Below are positions 46,083-57,319 of a stretch of DNA of 64,000 nucleotides, piece after piece. Position 1 is the stretch's first letter, and each line of letters opens with the position of its first letter. Both the position numbers and the translations under genes were made by a program. The notes beneath the pieces were generated by a model. The model was not told where the DNA came from and made no database searches. It saw nothing but the letters and a program-made list of their open reading frames with translations. Source of the DNA: Trichobilharzia szidati (taxonomy: Eukaryota; Platyhelminthes; Trematoda; Strigeidida; Schistosomatidae); contig OX235272.1 of the NCBI GenBank assembly GCA_944472155.2, positions 92,448,020 through 92,512,019 on the forward strand, in the 5' to 3' direction.

Positions 46083-46535
46083 ATGAAATCTGCAATCACT
46101 CTCGTTGTCGCCTTCCTCGTCGCCGTCGGTTACACAACTGCTGGCAAAATACCAAACGACTACTATCCAGATTACAATGGTGGTGGTTCATACCCAGCCC
46201 CATACAACGGTGGCGGATTCGACTACAGCCCATATCCATATGACAACTACTACCCATCACCAGACTACAACAACAACTACTACGACACCTACGGGAACTA
46301 CCCATGCTGTGGTGGCAACTATGACAACTATGACACCTACAACTACGACAACACGTACAACTACTACGACACCTACAATGGTGGCAATGGAAAACCCGAT
46401 GTCTACTACCCTGGTAAGGGGGGCAAGAAGGCAGGCAAAGGGAAGAAGGCTGGCGGTAAGGGAGGTAAGGGTGGAAAGCCTGGCAAACCATATCCGGGCG
46501 ATTATCCAAACAACTACTACCCATCCAGCTACTAA
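46083..46535 (+). CDS. Tyrosine-rich secreted eggshell-type protein, gene 3 (150 aa)
   Basis: Same family as genes 1 and 2 but a distinct subtype. Signal peptide 1-20 (MKSAITLVVAFLVAVGYTTA), then KIPNDYYPDY, so it lacks the seven-residue YPDYTPN-type insert of gene 1. The Asn run is shorter; the central YDTYGNYPCCGGNYDNYDTY block is identical to gene 1. The Gly/Lys tail is followed by PYPGDYPNNYYPSSY. Single exon, TATATAAG before and AATAAA (46,667) after. Expected role: tyrosine cross-linked shell precursor from vitelline cells, by family analogy. Its mirror partner is gene 4. Confidence 0.85.
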   Translation: MKSAITLVVAFLVAVGYTTAGKIPNDYYPDYNGGGSYPAPYNGGGFDYSPYPYDNYYPSPDYNNNYYDTYGNYPCCGGNYDNYDTYNYDNTYNYYDTYNGGNGKPDVYYPGKGGKKAGKGKKAGGKGGKGGKPGKPYPGDYPNNYYPSSY

Positions 46536-46666
46536 TCATCTTCTCGTCTCGTCGATGAGTGTAATATTCCATCTCGTCATCGCTCTCCATCTCACTGACA
46601 TTCGAGATGGCTGTTGTGTTAACTCAGTCTAATATCATATCTGACTGATGTCGATCAAATCAAAAT

Positions 46667-46672
46667 AATAAA
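46667..46672 (+). terminator. Poly(A) signal of gene 3
   Basis: AATAAA, 132 bases after the stop codon; kept in gene 4. Confidence 0.55.
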
Positions 46673-47214
46673 CTATATTTATTCTACACTTGTCTTTTGA
46701 TGTTTGTATTTTAGAAAGTTAGAAGTCGATCGTGTTAAGGGGTCAGTTCGATATAGGCTTTGTTCTAATCGCTGTTTGTGTATGAGGTGCATCGTCACAT
46801 TTGAGTGAATGTGTGCCTATTCCATAATTTATGACTCTCATTCAGTCGCTACTTACTTTCTCGGCAATTGAATCTACGTTTCCCTGAGACTAGTGAGTAA
46901 TTGTTCTGAGCATTAAACGAACTAGTTGAAGAGCTAAGCCACTTCAAATACTGAGCGTTTTGGCTTAAACGTCTAGTGAGACAGAAATACACAGTTATTC
47001 GTCTTAATGAACTCAGTTATCTGGTCTAACTCTATGCATTTTGATTTCTAGTAGTTTAACTGAGACATGTTGGTCGGCTAACTGATCGTTTATAAGACTT
47101 TCTGTGATAGTTTTCGTTGAGATAGTGATCTTTCTGTTCATGGCATCAAGTTTTGCAGTTGAATACACCTACTAAAATTTCATGGATGCCTTGATAATAA
47201 CTATGAGCAATAAA

Positions 47215-47540
47215 TTGTGCTTGAAACGACTTCAGTAAATAATATTGTATCTTGGTGTGCGTTTAACTAAATAAAATTATCCTATGATAGAATTATACTC
47301 TACAACGGCGCACATATTCTATTTTTAGACTGAATGCTAGCAACACTTTATAGATGGTGGAAGCCGAAAGGGAAGCGGCGAGTTGGTCGTCCAAGGGTGA
47401 CTTGGAGGAGGTCATGTGAAGAGGAGATGAAAACGTGTGAGCAGACAAGGAGCCAGGTGAAGACTCTAGCAGAGAACAGAACGCAATGGAGACGCACGGC
47501 TGAAGCCCTATGTTCCTGTAGGAATTAAAGGATACAATAA
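47215..47540 (+). mobile_element. PLE terminal motif followed by RTE C-terminal relic
   Basis: 47,195-47,310 is a diverged PLE terminal motif (tgtgcttgaaacg, atagaattatactctac). The open frame 47,334-47,528 has KPKGKRRVGRPRVTWRRSCE and WRRTAEALCSCRN, the basic C-terminus of an RTE-type ORF2, with the tail gaagccctatgttcc at 47,503. It is the beginning of the loop of palindrome B. Confidence 0.7.
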
Positions 47541-47599
47541 TAATAATAAAACTAATACTACTGCTTTAGTATTGATTGATTTTGAAGTTTACACTAAGT

Positions 47600-47880
47600 G
47601 AAGTGTGAATAAGGCTGCATTAATGCCTGCTCGGCCTTAGGGATTCAGTGGTAGAAAGCTCTACAACTACTTACATGGTTCAGGGTTTTTATTTTTGGAG
47701 GATGTACTCCTAAACCTCTTTAGGCTGGTAGTAAGGCCTGCAAAGAAAAAAGGTTGGAACATGAGGCTAACAATCCCACTCGGTTAAAATAAAACCACTG
47801 CTACCGAAACTCCAAACCTGTAGCTTGAAGCCCATGTTCCACTGGGGTCCCAAAGGAACAAAATAATAATCTAACTGAAA
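47600..47880 (+). mobile_element. tRNA-Gly-like SINE with RTE tail, loop of palindrome B
   Basis: The head 'ctcggccttagggattcagtggtag' resembles the other SINE copies at 23,780 and 34,690 in its box A part. The 3' end reads gaagcccatgttccactggg then an A-rich (aat)n end, the RTE tail. It is the third copy of this SINE in the window. Confidence 0.5.
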
Positions 47881-48920
47881 CAGAGAGCTTTTGTTTCTAT
47901 GGATATATATGGATGATTACCAATCACCTTAGAAGTTGATTTTTTATTTCAGTGCCTGGAACAGAAGGATTATTAGTTTGGCGCAACCTTAGAACACATG
48001 AGACACCCAACATATAGTGACTGGTTGTAATACAAGTCTTCAAGAAACCTATTTTAGTGCAATTAAGTTCCACTCTTTACTTGCTGGATGATAGTGGGAA
48101 ATATGTAATTCGTTGAATCACAACTCCACTGTTTCAAAGGTGATTTAACATCTAGAACTTTGGTGAAGAAGTTACTGATTTTCTACTTCAATGTCTATTT
48201 TTATTTGTTTCTTAACCACAATGCTGAACTGAACATGTTCAGAAATACCCAGCAGTATGGTAGCATGCACTCTGAGAAACACATCACTTTTGGTGTGATA
48301 AAAAACCCAGTCGGATTGATTTGTACAGACGTTTTTGTATAAAGCTAATAGTTATGTAGTTAAGTAACTCATACTCATAAGGATTCATCCGTTAACGACC
48401 GTCAAAATATATTGACATGGTTAGGTAAAGGAAGAATAAAGTGTTTGAATAGCTCCATTTTATCCTATTTGGTACATAATGAATATCAAGTATTTGGTGA
48501 GACATTGTGTTACATGTAATCGACTTAAATGAGCTCAATGCCGGTGGCTAATGAGGTAGTAATCGATACTAAATTATCCGATATATGTATCTAGACAGAG
48601 AAATAGGCATCCCATATTGTCTGCTTTAGCCTACATTCTTCGTCATTTCTTGGTTGATATTTGACAGTCTGACCTCCTATGTTACTCTTTTCATCTTTCT
48701 AATTATATTACCGATATACTTTTATTTCATACGTTTATAGTTTCTTCGTCTCTTTTAAGAAGTTCATTAGTGTTAGTTAATTATTTAATTTCCCCGTAAT
48801 ACTTTTCCCATCTGATCACTCTGTTACTACATTCGAAATTTATTAGTCACTGTCTAGCAATGAAACTATTCAGTTCAGAGAACACAATAACGTCAACAAA
48901 ATAGATTCGTCACCATCCTT
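47881..48920. other. Loop sequence without a recognised feature
   Basis: One kilobase with only short open frames and no repeat that I can name. Confidence 0.4.
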
Positions 48921-48929
48921 GACAAATTA

Positions 48930-50130
48930 TGTCATTTTTATTCCCTTTCAGTTCCGAGTGGAACATAAAGCTTCAGGAGAACATTGCCGTTTTATCCTGT
49001 TCGCTGCAGTCATCTTTTTCTTGTGACACTCAACGGTCTTCACAGCCTTTGTTCAATCCACCTCCATATCCTTCTGAATATTTATTAGGCAATAGGTTCA
49101 TGGTTGGTGCTTTGACAGGATTCCTTATTGATATAAGTATAAAACTTGGACACTGTGGTAGAGTATAAATCCATTATGGATAAGATTAGGATAATCCTCC
49201 ATAATGGAGGATTCCTTATTACTAACAATTTCTGGCTATCTAACCATCAATATATATCCAAAGAAGATCTTGATGAAAGTGTGGAACCTCTTTCAAATGC
49301 CCTACGTGACACATGCGCCAAGTGTCTGAATTATACAGAAACAGTGATTTGATACTAGTGTTAGAAGTCACAATCTTATTCTTCATGCTGAGTGCAACGA
49401 ATTTTCACACTGACTTCAAAGTCATAAAGCCCTATCTTGCTTTCCTTAGCGATCCTGCCCTTGGCATCTCCATCCTTGACTCATGTATTTGAAACGGTAC
49501 TGCTCAAATAAGTGAAAGATGTGGTCTCTTTCGCGTTTCTTCCATTCGTAGTGATTGGTGCTTATTGTTGTCGGTCGTTGGATATCTTCATCAGCTGTCT
49601 TCTCCATGTTTACTTGAAGTCCTGTGTGATATTAGACATAAATCCTTCGCAGATTCCATGTCTTCTAAACTTTTCTCGTTGGACAAACGCATTGCTGTCT
49701 TCTTGCTCCACACTCACGGTTTGTTGCATGATTCACTCAGACACAATCAAGGATATCATTGGTGATAGTAGGTGGCCTTGCGTGACTCCTCTCTCCAATT
49801 AAAAGGTTTTATTGAACATTCCGTCGTAAACCTGTTGACATATGGCATAATAATATAGCTGTTGACTTACGTTGGTTAAGGTTTAAGGTATTTGGCAGTA
49901 TTGAAGCAGTCTCGAGATTACCTCGTGTTCAACTCTGCTGAAGGCCTTTTCGAGGTCGATAAAGTTGTGATAGACATTTGACTGCCATTTTGTGCTCTAT
50001 TCGATAATGATGATGACGATATGTGGAGTTACATTTCGGTTCACAAATGATTTGTATTTTTTAAATCCAGCTTGTTCCTGTAGGAGTTTGGAATTCAGAG
50101 TATCTTTCAGTCTATCCATGGTGACACGGC
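48930..50130 (-). mobile_element. RTE-like LINE relic in the loop of palindrome B
   Basis: The 3' tail lies at 48,950-48,980 (agtggaacataaagcttcag on the plus strand). On the minus strand, decayed RT text runs rightwards to an 'EKAF...VEHEVI' type motif near 49,930 and a 'TGTSWI' type block near 50,070. A PLE terminal fragment (49,130-49,195, acttggacactgtggtagag) interrupts it. No intact frame. Confidence 0.6.
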
Positions 50131-50589
50131 TTAATATATGACTTGGTGTGAACGACAGATTATATACACCCACGTTTCATATGCAAATGAGCCCTCATCT
50201 TCGGATTTGCTTTCTCATCATGTTTTTATTGTTTTCGCCGATTCTGAGTTTAATTCACAACGCAGCATTAAAGCAATTTTTAATCCAGCTTTAAAATTGT
50301 ATTGGCTTCGAATTGATTTTAATCTTGATACTTTTTGGACTGTTTCAATGCTCAGTTACATTGTTTTCAGTTTGTGATGGCATATGCAGCATCACTGTCA
50401 ACAGAAGGAATTTAGAAGAAGCCACCACTTTCCCTTGTCTAAGCAGTATCATTTCAATTACAGGCCACACAGATCAAAAGGGTCAAAGTTAGGATCACTA
50501 GGGAATGCAAGAAAGGCCCTCATTAATCTGAAATCAGTGTAGATCTCTGCTACAATCAGCATGAAGAATAAGATTCTGACTTTCATAGA

Positions 50590-51530
50590 TTACTTCTTAA
50601 AATCTTAACCTTCTCCCACCCTATTGTGTGGTTGTGTGTCAATGCATATAGTGCAATTGCTGAGTTTTTGTAAATTACTTATCTTCTTGGGGTCAACCAT
50701 TCTTACCTTAGCTAAATTCTTATGTTCCGACAATCTGACTACCTCTAATCTACTGGTTTGTTCGATGTAGTTGACTTGACTCACAGTCATTGCAAGGTAT
50801 TTTGTAAATTATATTATTTTGTCTAATTGGATCCACCGGGTCTTTTAGCCTACAGAGCTTGTCCCTGCCTTAGTGACTTTGTTGGTTTGAATGCCACCCT
50901 AATTCCTGCTTCATTAAAAATCCTATATAGGGTCTCAGATGTCCCCTCCTTGTATGGTATAACAGCAGATGCCTTATATTCTCTCTTATTTATGTTATCA
51001 TTATTAGTTTCCCCATTATTTTTATTTTACTTTTGGCCTTTTCTGATCTTCCTAATAAATTTTATAGGATGGTTATTTAACACCAACGCTTCTTCTATCT
51101 GTTTCATTTAGTCATTTAGGTCTTTTCTTGTAACTACTTAGTGCTACTGCTCGGTTTGTTAAACATTCAACTAAGCCAGCCTTTACAGACAGATAACGGA
51201 TGAGATGAATTAAAGTCTAAATGTCTATTAGCAGAATGCATTGGCTTTTTATAAACGCTAGTGTGCAGTGCAGTTTACCTTGTTCTATTCATTTTATTTT
51301 ACAGTCTAACATCACAGCTAATTCTCCTTGTTCATTTTCCGATTCAAATGTGAATTTTATTCCCTTTACTAGTGAGTCTATATACATATATATATATATA
51401 TGTGGAGAAGCTAGAGAGAGATATGTCCTATTTTTAACACTGAAAGTGTCATCCACATATCTCCACCATATTGTTGGAGTATGATTAAATGTATTAAGAC
51501 GTATATAGTATACTCGACCACAGTGCATAA
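50590..51530 (-). mobile_element. PLE relic (type 2), minus strand, loop of palindrome B
   Basis: 51,528-51,289 encodes WWRYVDDTFSV, the catalytic box, followed by an in-frame (TA)n insertion and KGIKFTFESENEQGELAVML. 51,100-50,830 is the linker to the endonuclease. 50,790-50,605 contains SQVNYIEQTSRLEVVRLSEH, a GIY-YIG variant. Same lineage as the relics at 35,100 and 60,170-62,335. Confidence 0.75.
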
Positions 51531-51916
51531 GTTCTATTCTTGCAAACTGAGAGGAGGATGCGAAGGTGCTCCTCAGATTTACAGTCTAAAGTAGACAAAG
51601 TTTACATGCGTGTGTAATCGCTTTGTTGAGATTCCACATGAGTAAACTGGTAAATTATCCACCTCAATGTAAATTTTTGTGGATATTCAGTTCAAAAATT
51701 TATTTATTTATTTAACACCAACGCCTCCTCTATCTGCTTTATTTCATTATTTAGGTCTTTTCTTGTGCTACTTAGTGCTACTGCTCGGTTTGTCAGACAC
51801 TTAACTTAGCCTGCCTTTACAGACAGATAACGGATCAGATGAATTAAAGTCTAAATATCTATTAGAATGCGTTGGTTTTTTATAAACGCTACTGTGTAGT
51901 TTACCTTCTTCTCAAT

Positions 51917-52325
51917 GCAAATACCAGAAATATGGAAGATATTATTACCACCAGTCAGTCAAATCAGAAGAGGATAATAAATAATCTCAAAATTATATTT
52001 CAATTCAAGCACATCACAACATTCTAACAAATTACTTATTATGACTATCAAAACACTCGTCTTATTTCCCATCTGATTGTAATATTATTATTTCTGAATG
52101 TACATTATCTTATATTGATTTTGTTCAAATGTCTAATCATCAATTCCACTCATGAATATAAATGAAGCATGAAAGTTGTGTGAGTAACTTGATATGATTC
52201 TGAGTGGTAATAGTTTGTGCTCGAAAGGTGGTCATCAGTTAATATTACTGAATAACACTGTGTGATTTATAGAAATAAAATCTTATCCATAATGGAATTA
52301 TACTCTACCACAGTGGCCAAGTTTT
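51917..52325 (+). repeat. PLE type-2 3' UTR and terminus, plus strand
   Basis: A direct, slightly diverged match to 61,900-62,335 (both contain 'taccagaratatggaagata', 'caagcacatcacaacattct' and the end motif). It terminates in gtgctcgaaaggtggtcatc, aataaaatcttatccataatgg and 'ctctaccacagtggccaag'. No coding sequence of this element precedes it here on the same strand. Confidence 0.6.
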
Positions 52326-52331
52326 ATATTT

Positions 52332-52616
52332 ATTTCGATAAAGAAAGGAAGACGAAATTTGCAGTATAAAATGATATCACTCTATTTCACAGGTTCTCAT
52401 CAGCTGCAGACTACCTGAAATTACACCTCCCGCCTCTTTTCAACTTTGAAAGTGTATAAATTTTATCTCTTCCCTACTACTACTCAAACATTAAAGTATG
52501 TTATTATCATTTATATAACCATTGTAATTTCAGGTGGTCTGCAGCTGATGAGAACCTGTGAAATAGAGTGATATCATTTTATACTGCAAATTTCGTCTTC
52601 CTTTCTTTATCGAAAT
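52332..52616. repeat. 94-bp-arm inverted repeat
   Basis: 52,332-52,425 and 52,523-52,616 are reverse complements with about one mismatch, flanking 97 bases. Each inner arm contains gcagctgatgagaacctgtg. It is unlike the other terminal motif and may be a second kind of PLE end or a small non-autonomous element. Confidence 0.65.
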
Positions 52617-53272
52617 TTATCAAGGGAACCAGTTTTATATTTATATTTGAAGTAAGCTTGATGCTGGTGCAACGAGGCATTGATCAAACATAGTCATTCA
52701 GTGAGGCAAATTCAAAATTTTCAAAAGGGCCCATATTCACTCAAGGCTGTTAAGAATATATAATTAGGAGAAATAACTAACGCATTTTGAAGTTCATGTT
52801 TAACTGTAGAACTTGATGGCATTAACAAAAAGATAAGTATATCACCGAAAACTATCAAACAAAGCCCTGTAGACAATCAATCAGTTAGCCGATCAGCTTG
52901 CCTCAGTTAAATTATTTTTTATCGAAATACATCAGGTTAAATGGAATAACTGAGTTTATGAAAATGAAGGACCACGTAATTCTGTCTCTCTAGACGATTA
53001 GGCTAAACATTCAAAATTTGCACGAGCTAGTTTAATGCTGAGAGATTCTAATCATTAATGTCTAGGGTGCCGATTTGAATTCTCAGCGAGGCAATAATCA
53101 CTGAGTGAGATGTCAAAATGTCGAATAGGCACACATTCTCTCAAATGTGACGATGCACCTCATACACAAACAGCGATTAAAACAAAGCCTATATCGAACT
53201 GACCCCTTAACACGATCGACTTCTAACTTTCTAAAATACAAACATCAAAAGACAAGTGTAGAATAAATATAG

Positions 53273-53278
53273 TTTATT
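53273..53278 (-). terminator. Poly(A) signal of gene 4
   Basis: AATAAA on the minus strand, at the same distance from the stop as in gene 3. Confidence 0.55.
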
Positions 53279-53409
53279 ATTTTGATTTGATCGACATCAG
53301 TCAGATATGATATTAGACTGAGTTAACACAACAGCCATCTCGAATGTCAGTGAGATGGAGAGCGATGACGAGATGGAATATTACACTCATCGACGAGACG
53401 AGAAGATGA

Positions 53410-53862
53410 TTAGTAGCTGGATGGGTAGTAGTTGTTTGGATAATCGCCTGGATATGGTTTGCCACCCTTTCCACCCTTAGCTCCCTTACCGCCAGCCTTC
53501 TTCCCTTTGCCTGCTTTCTTGCCCCCCTTACCAGGGTAGTAGACATCGGGTTTTCCATTGCCACCATTGTAGGTGTCGTAGTAGTTGTACGTGTTGTCGT
53601 AGTTGTAGGTGTCATAGTTGTCATAGTTGCCACCACAGCATGGGTAGTTCCCGTAGGTGTCGTAGTAGTTGTTGTTGTAGTCTGGTGATGGGTAGTAGTT
53701 GTCATATGGATATGGGCTGTAGTCGAATCCGCCACCGTTGTATGGGGCTGGGTATGAACCACCACCATTGTAATCTGGATAGTAGTCGTTTGGTATTTTG
53801 CCAGCAGTTGTGTATCCGATGGCGACGAGGAAGGCGACAACGAGAGTGATTGCAGATTTCAT
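53410..53862 (-). CDS. Tyrosine-rich secreted eggshell-type protein, gene 4 (150 aa)
   Basis: Mirror partner of gene 3, convergent with it across the loop. The two proteins have equal length and differ at three places that I see: Val to Ile in the signal peptide, and a Gly-to-Ala and a Pro-to-Gly change in the Gly/Lys tail. All features of the family are kept: cleavable signal peptide, Tyr/Asn/Asp body with CC pair, Gly/Lys tail and PYPGDYPNNYYPSSY end. Core promoter and poly(A) signal are intact, so the gene is probably active. Confidence 0.85.
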   Translation of the reverse strand: MKSAITLVVAFLVAIGYTTAGKIPNDYYPDYNGGGSYPAPYNGGGFDYSPYPYDNYYPSPDYNNNYYDTYGNYPCCGGNYDNYDTYNYDNTYNYYDTYNGGNGKPDVYYPGKGGKKAGKGKKAGGKGAKGGKGGKPYPGDYPNNYYPSSY

Positions 53863-53920
53863 TTTTAGTGGTTGTTCTTTGGTCGGATTGACTCGATGTT
53901 TGGTGTGGTGATATTCACCA

Positions 53921-53928
53921 CTTATATA
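53921..53928 (-). promoter_or_regulatory. TATA box of eggshell-type gene 4
   Basis: TATATAAG on the minus strand, 58 bases upstream of the ATG. The flanks match the promoter of gene 3 closely, including the tcaa-rich repeat near 54,060-54,110 in inverse. Confidence 0.7.
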
Positions 53929-56155
53929 CCATTTTCACGATGAACTTATGTAGTTGTGACGATTGAAGTGCACTCTCCATCTATCCATCTATCTATCGAT
54001 CTGTTTGTTTATTGATCATCTATCAAACGAAGCATGTTAATTACGCAGTGCACTGTGTATGTGGATTGACTGACTGATGGATTGACCGATTGATTGATTG
54101 ACTGATTGATTCGTAGTTTATTTGTTCGTCGATATCAGTGCGAGATTGATTCATCTAAGATGTTGTTTTGTGTTTTTGTTTGTGTGTTTTCTGTTGCGTT
54201 GTGTAGTGAGTGTCATGAGAAGTGCTTTTGTTGGATATTTTTCCTGGAGTGAATTACCAGTTGTTTGTAGCATGTTCATGTGGTGCACTTTCATTTATTA
54301 TTTCAAATTTTGTTTTTGTAATTTTCTCGGACAGAAATAATTATTTGAGTAGACAATTAGTATTTGTTTGATAGTTTTTTTCATAATTTCTGTATTACTA
54401 ATTCGATTTGTGTTATTCCGTGTTATTGAGGAATCATTGTAACTGAAATGACTGAGTAACAGTGATGTCTGTATCTTTTTTCTAATGCATACTAACTGCT
54501 ATTCCCAAGCCTACCTCTTCGTGATGTATTGACGCTGATGATCTTCGATATCTCCCTCGACCAATGAATGCATACATGTATTCGCTTTTATTTGTCTAGT
54601 TTTGCGTAGGCTACATTAAAACTTCTCTGAAAAGGGATATGTTTATACAGAGTGATAGACTGTAGTGAGACGCAGTACTGTGGGTAGGTGACAGCTATAT
54701 GTATGAGTGTTATCTAGGTATAATTGAACTCGAGATATTATTTAACTACAAGATAAAATGTCCTTTCAAAAGACACTTAAAGCAGTAGAAGTGGAATTCA
54801 CCTTGTTAAAATTAAACCTACTGTGGTGATGTTGTGTGGTTTGAAGTTAAATTACCAATACTTACTAACTTAGATTTGTACTTGAGTGTAAGTGATCCTG
54901 TGGAATTATGCTTTTCGTATCATGAGGTGTTTAGGGTAATTCAGTTTTGAATGCATATCAGTTTGTATTGAAGAGGATTAGCTCAGTATATTTTACAGTA
55001 TCATTTCTATTGATTTGGTGGATATTGAAAATCAGATAGAAATGGAGTCATCTTCGTATGATCGCCTATCGAGTACTGGGTAGTTCCCCTAGGAGTGCAC
55101 ACACACTTATTGTCTCTTATTACGTAGCTGATATAAGCCACCAGAATCACTAAGAGAAAAATAAATCTGTGGATACAGACGAGTACATTGAAACTCCGTG
55201 TTTGACTTGGTCTATTCTGAAGTCAACCCCAATGTTACTTTTGTAGGAATATGACTAAGTTAATTGTGGAGTTAGTTGCTAACCTTAATTATACTTAAAA
55301 TCGAGGTTAATTGGACCGGTGACTCGAAACCTTCATTGAAATTATTCAAATCTGTACACAGCATGTACATCAGAAAGGCAATCTATTTTTCCTTATTGGC
55401 CAACTCCAAGATAGGTTCCATTAAGTTCCAAAGAGAGTTCGAGATCAGCTGGGTCACAGTGTCTATTGTGATAATAGATACTGACGCATAACACTGACTT
55501 TCATTGACGCTATATCACTCACTCACTGGCAGAAGCTGATTCCTCTATCGCTAAATTCCACTGACGTAGTTTAACCTTACCAGTCGGCTCACAGATTTGC
55601 ATATCTGTGATTACCACCAAAGTGTTCAGATCCAGAATGAAGCATTTATCCAGTTCTCCTGTCTTATCCATGATTGTCCAAGTGACACCAGTTCTTGATA
55701 AAATCTACTTCCAGTTTTACCCGTCAACAATTTGATGGTTTTCACCTATCCCTTCTACTTTATATCAAGCACCTTGTCCATTCGATATAATTATTATTAT
55801 CAGTAGCACTCTGAGATGGTTGCCTCATGCACATACAATGTTTTTATCGTTTTACTTGTTGTTGAATTCATTAATTCGCAGACCCTACTGATTCATATTT
55901 ATGAATTTACACTAATTCTCTACAATCTGAGTAGAAAGTTAATAAAATTATTTTCTACTTTAATTTTCACTGTTTTATTATTTGACGAGGCACTATTGTG
56001 ATGTCACTTATTTTGTTCATGGGGAGGATTATTGAAACTTTGCCTTTTGTCTAGCCTTACTGAAATTTCACTAAATTCATTTCTCTTCTTATAAGAATAA
56101 AACTTGTGCACTGTGGCGGTAGAGTATAATTCCATTATGGGAAAAAATTCAATTT

Positions 56156-56274
56156 TGATAAAGTCTCACAGCGTTATACAGTAACATTTACTGATGACCA
56201 CAGTTTCGAGCACAATCAGATTTTGCGAAACGTCATCAGTAAATACTACTGTATAACACTGTGAGACTTTATCA
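56156..56274. repeat. PLE-end hairpin in palindrome B, right arm
   Basis: 56,156-56,199 and 56,232-56,274 are imperfect inverted repeats (tttactgatgac ... gtcatcagtaaat), the mirror of 43,690-43,808. The loop differs slightly between the arms. Confidence 0.6.
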
Positions 56275-56648
56275 TTTCTCTTCTTCTCTGGGGATGATAT
56301 ACAGTCAGTAGAAACTATCGTCATGTGGTGTAGACTGATTCGTTCTTAAGGTAGTGGTTTTCAGGGATATCATTGATTTCAGTATTGATCACGAACTGAC
56401 TTCACTTAGAGAACCACTGAAAACTAGAGAGTACTGGATGGTTTTTTTGTCCATGTTTATAACTCATGAGCGGTAGTCACCGATGGCTCCATCTAGCGTC
56501 AAAGAATGTTGGTTGGCCATTCAGACACTTTTACAGGATCCCATGACCTGTCAATTATAACTTCTGCCAATTCGCGATATATAGCGTGGTCGTCAGCCAG
56601 TGTCATCAGCGAGTATTTGTTCTCACACTGAAGCTGATGGAGGCCCCC

Positions 56649-56790
56649 AGTGTCTGAATGACAAACGAGCTCTCCTGGTAACCAGAAGGTCTTGTGTTCG
56701 GTCGTTGTCAGGGTTATAGCTACGTACTACTGATGAGTTCCAAACGAAGACGAAATCGCTGTTCAGTACTCCCTTGTTTCCAATGTCCTC
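56649..56790 (+). mobile_element. SMalpha-like SINE with hammerhead-like domain, right arm
   Basis: 56,649-56,712 is a tRNA-like head (gtgtctgaatgac, gctctcctggtaaccagaag, box B-like gtgttcggtcgt). Ten bases later a hammerhead-like domain begins: stem I strand gtact (56,724-56,728), exact core CTGATGA (56,730-56,736), a 15-base stem II region, exact GAAA (56,752-56,755), a short helix III region ending GTT (cleavage triplet position; usually GTC), and the returning stem I strand agtac (56,765-56,769). This order is that of the SMalpha SINEs of Schistosoma, which carry active hammerheads. Weak stem II and an A-C mismatch at the base of stem I suggest low or no activity. Confidence 0.68.
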
Positions 56791-57319
56791 TAACTGAAGT
56801 TACTTCTTGATCAATCTTGTAATTCTTACTTATCTGTCTGTTATGTCTACATGGTGTTTGGCTTTGTGCTACTTAATACTAGTAAGTAGTATGAGTTTAC
56901 ATTTTGTTGGCTGCGTAGTCAACCATAATAACTGACTCCTATTGAAGTGTGTCTTATTTAATGTATCAATATTCTCTTCGTCTGTAACAATTATATTCCT
57001 GTGACTACACAGTATCTGCAGTAAATGATTTCTTCATGTTCCTCTCTGTCTCCCGAGCATTGCCTATTCGAATCTCCTCATTCGTGATCTGTACATTCAC
57101 GCCTTGCTTTCTTTTGACCGTGGATCGCTTTGATGTTACAGCTCTCCTGTTCCCTATTGATACACAGTGACGGTGATTTTGGCAGTATTCAGGCTGAATA
57201 CCCCACAGTTTGATGTCAGTGAATTCTTTTCATTATTTTGAATGTAATGCACTACCACTTTTTGTGGCTTGTATTTTTGACGAAGTTCGATATGTCTTAG
57301 TAAAATTACACAGTGTCTA

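Larger units (their letters stand above)
42200..47170 (+). repeat. Palindrome B, left arm
   Basis: It recurs in reverse orientation at 52,790-57,800 with paired coordinates summing to about 99,945-99,975. It includes the RTE fragment, an SMalpha-like SINE, a PLE-end hairpin, gene 3 with its promoter and about 600 bases of 3' flank. The tract 45,830-45,900 before gene 3 is a degenerate (tcaa)n/(tcaatca)n repeat, also mirrored before gene 4. Confidence 0.88.
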
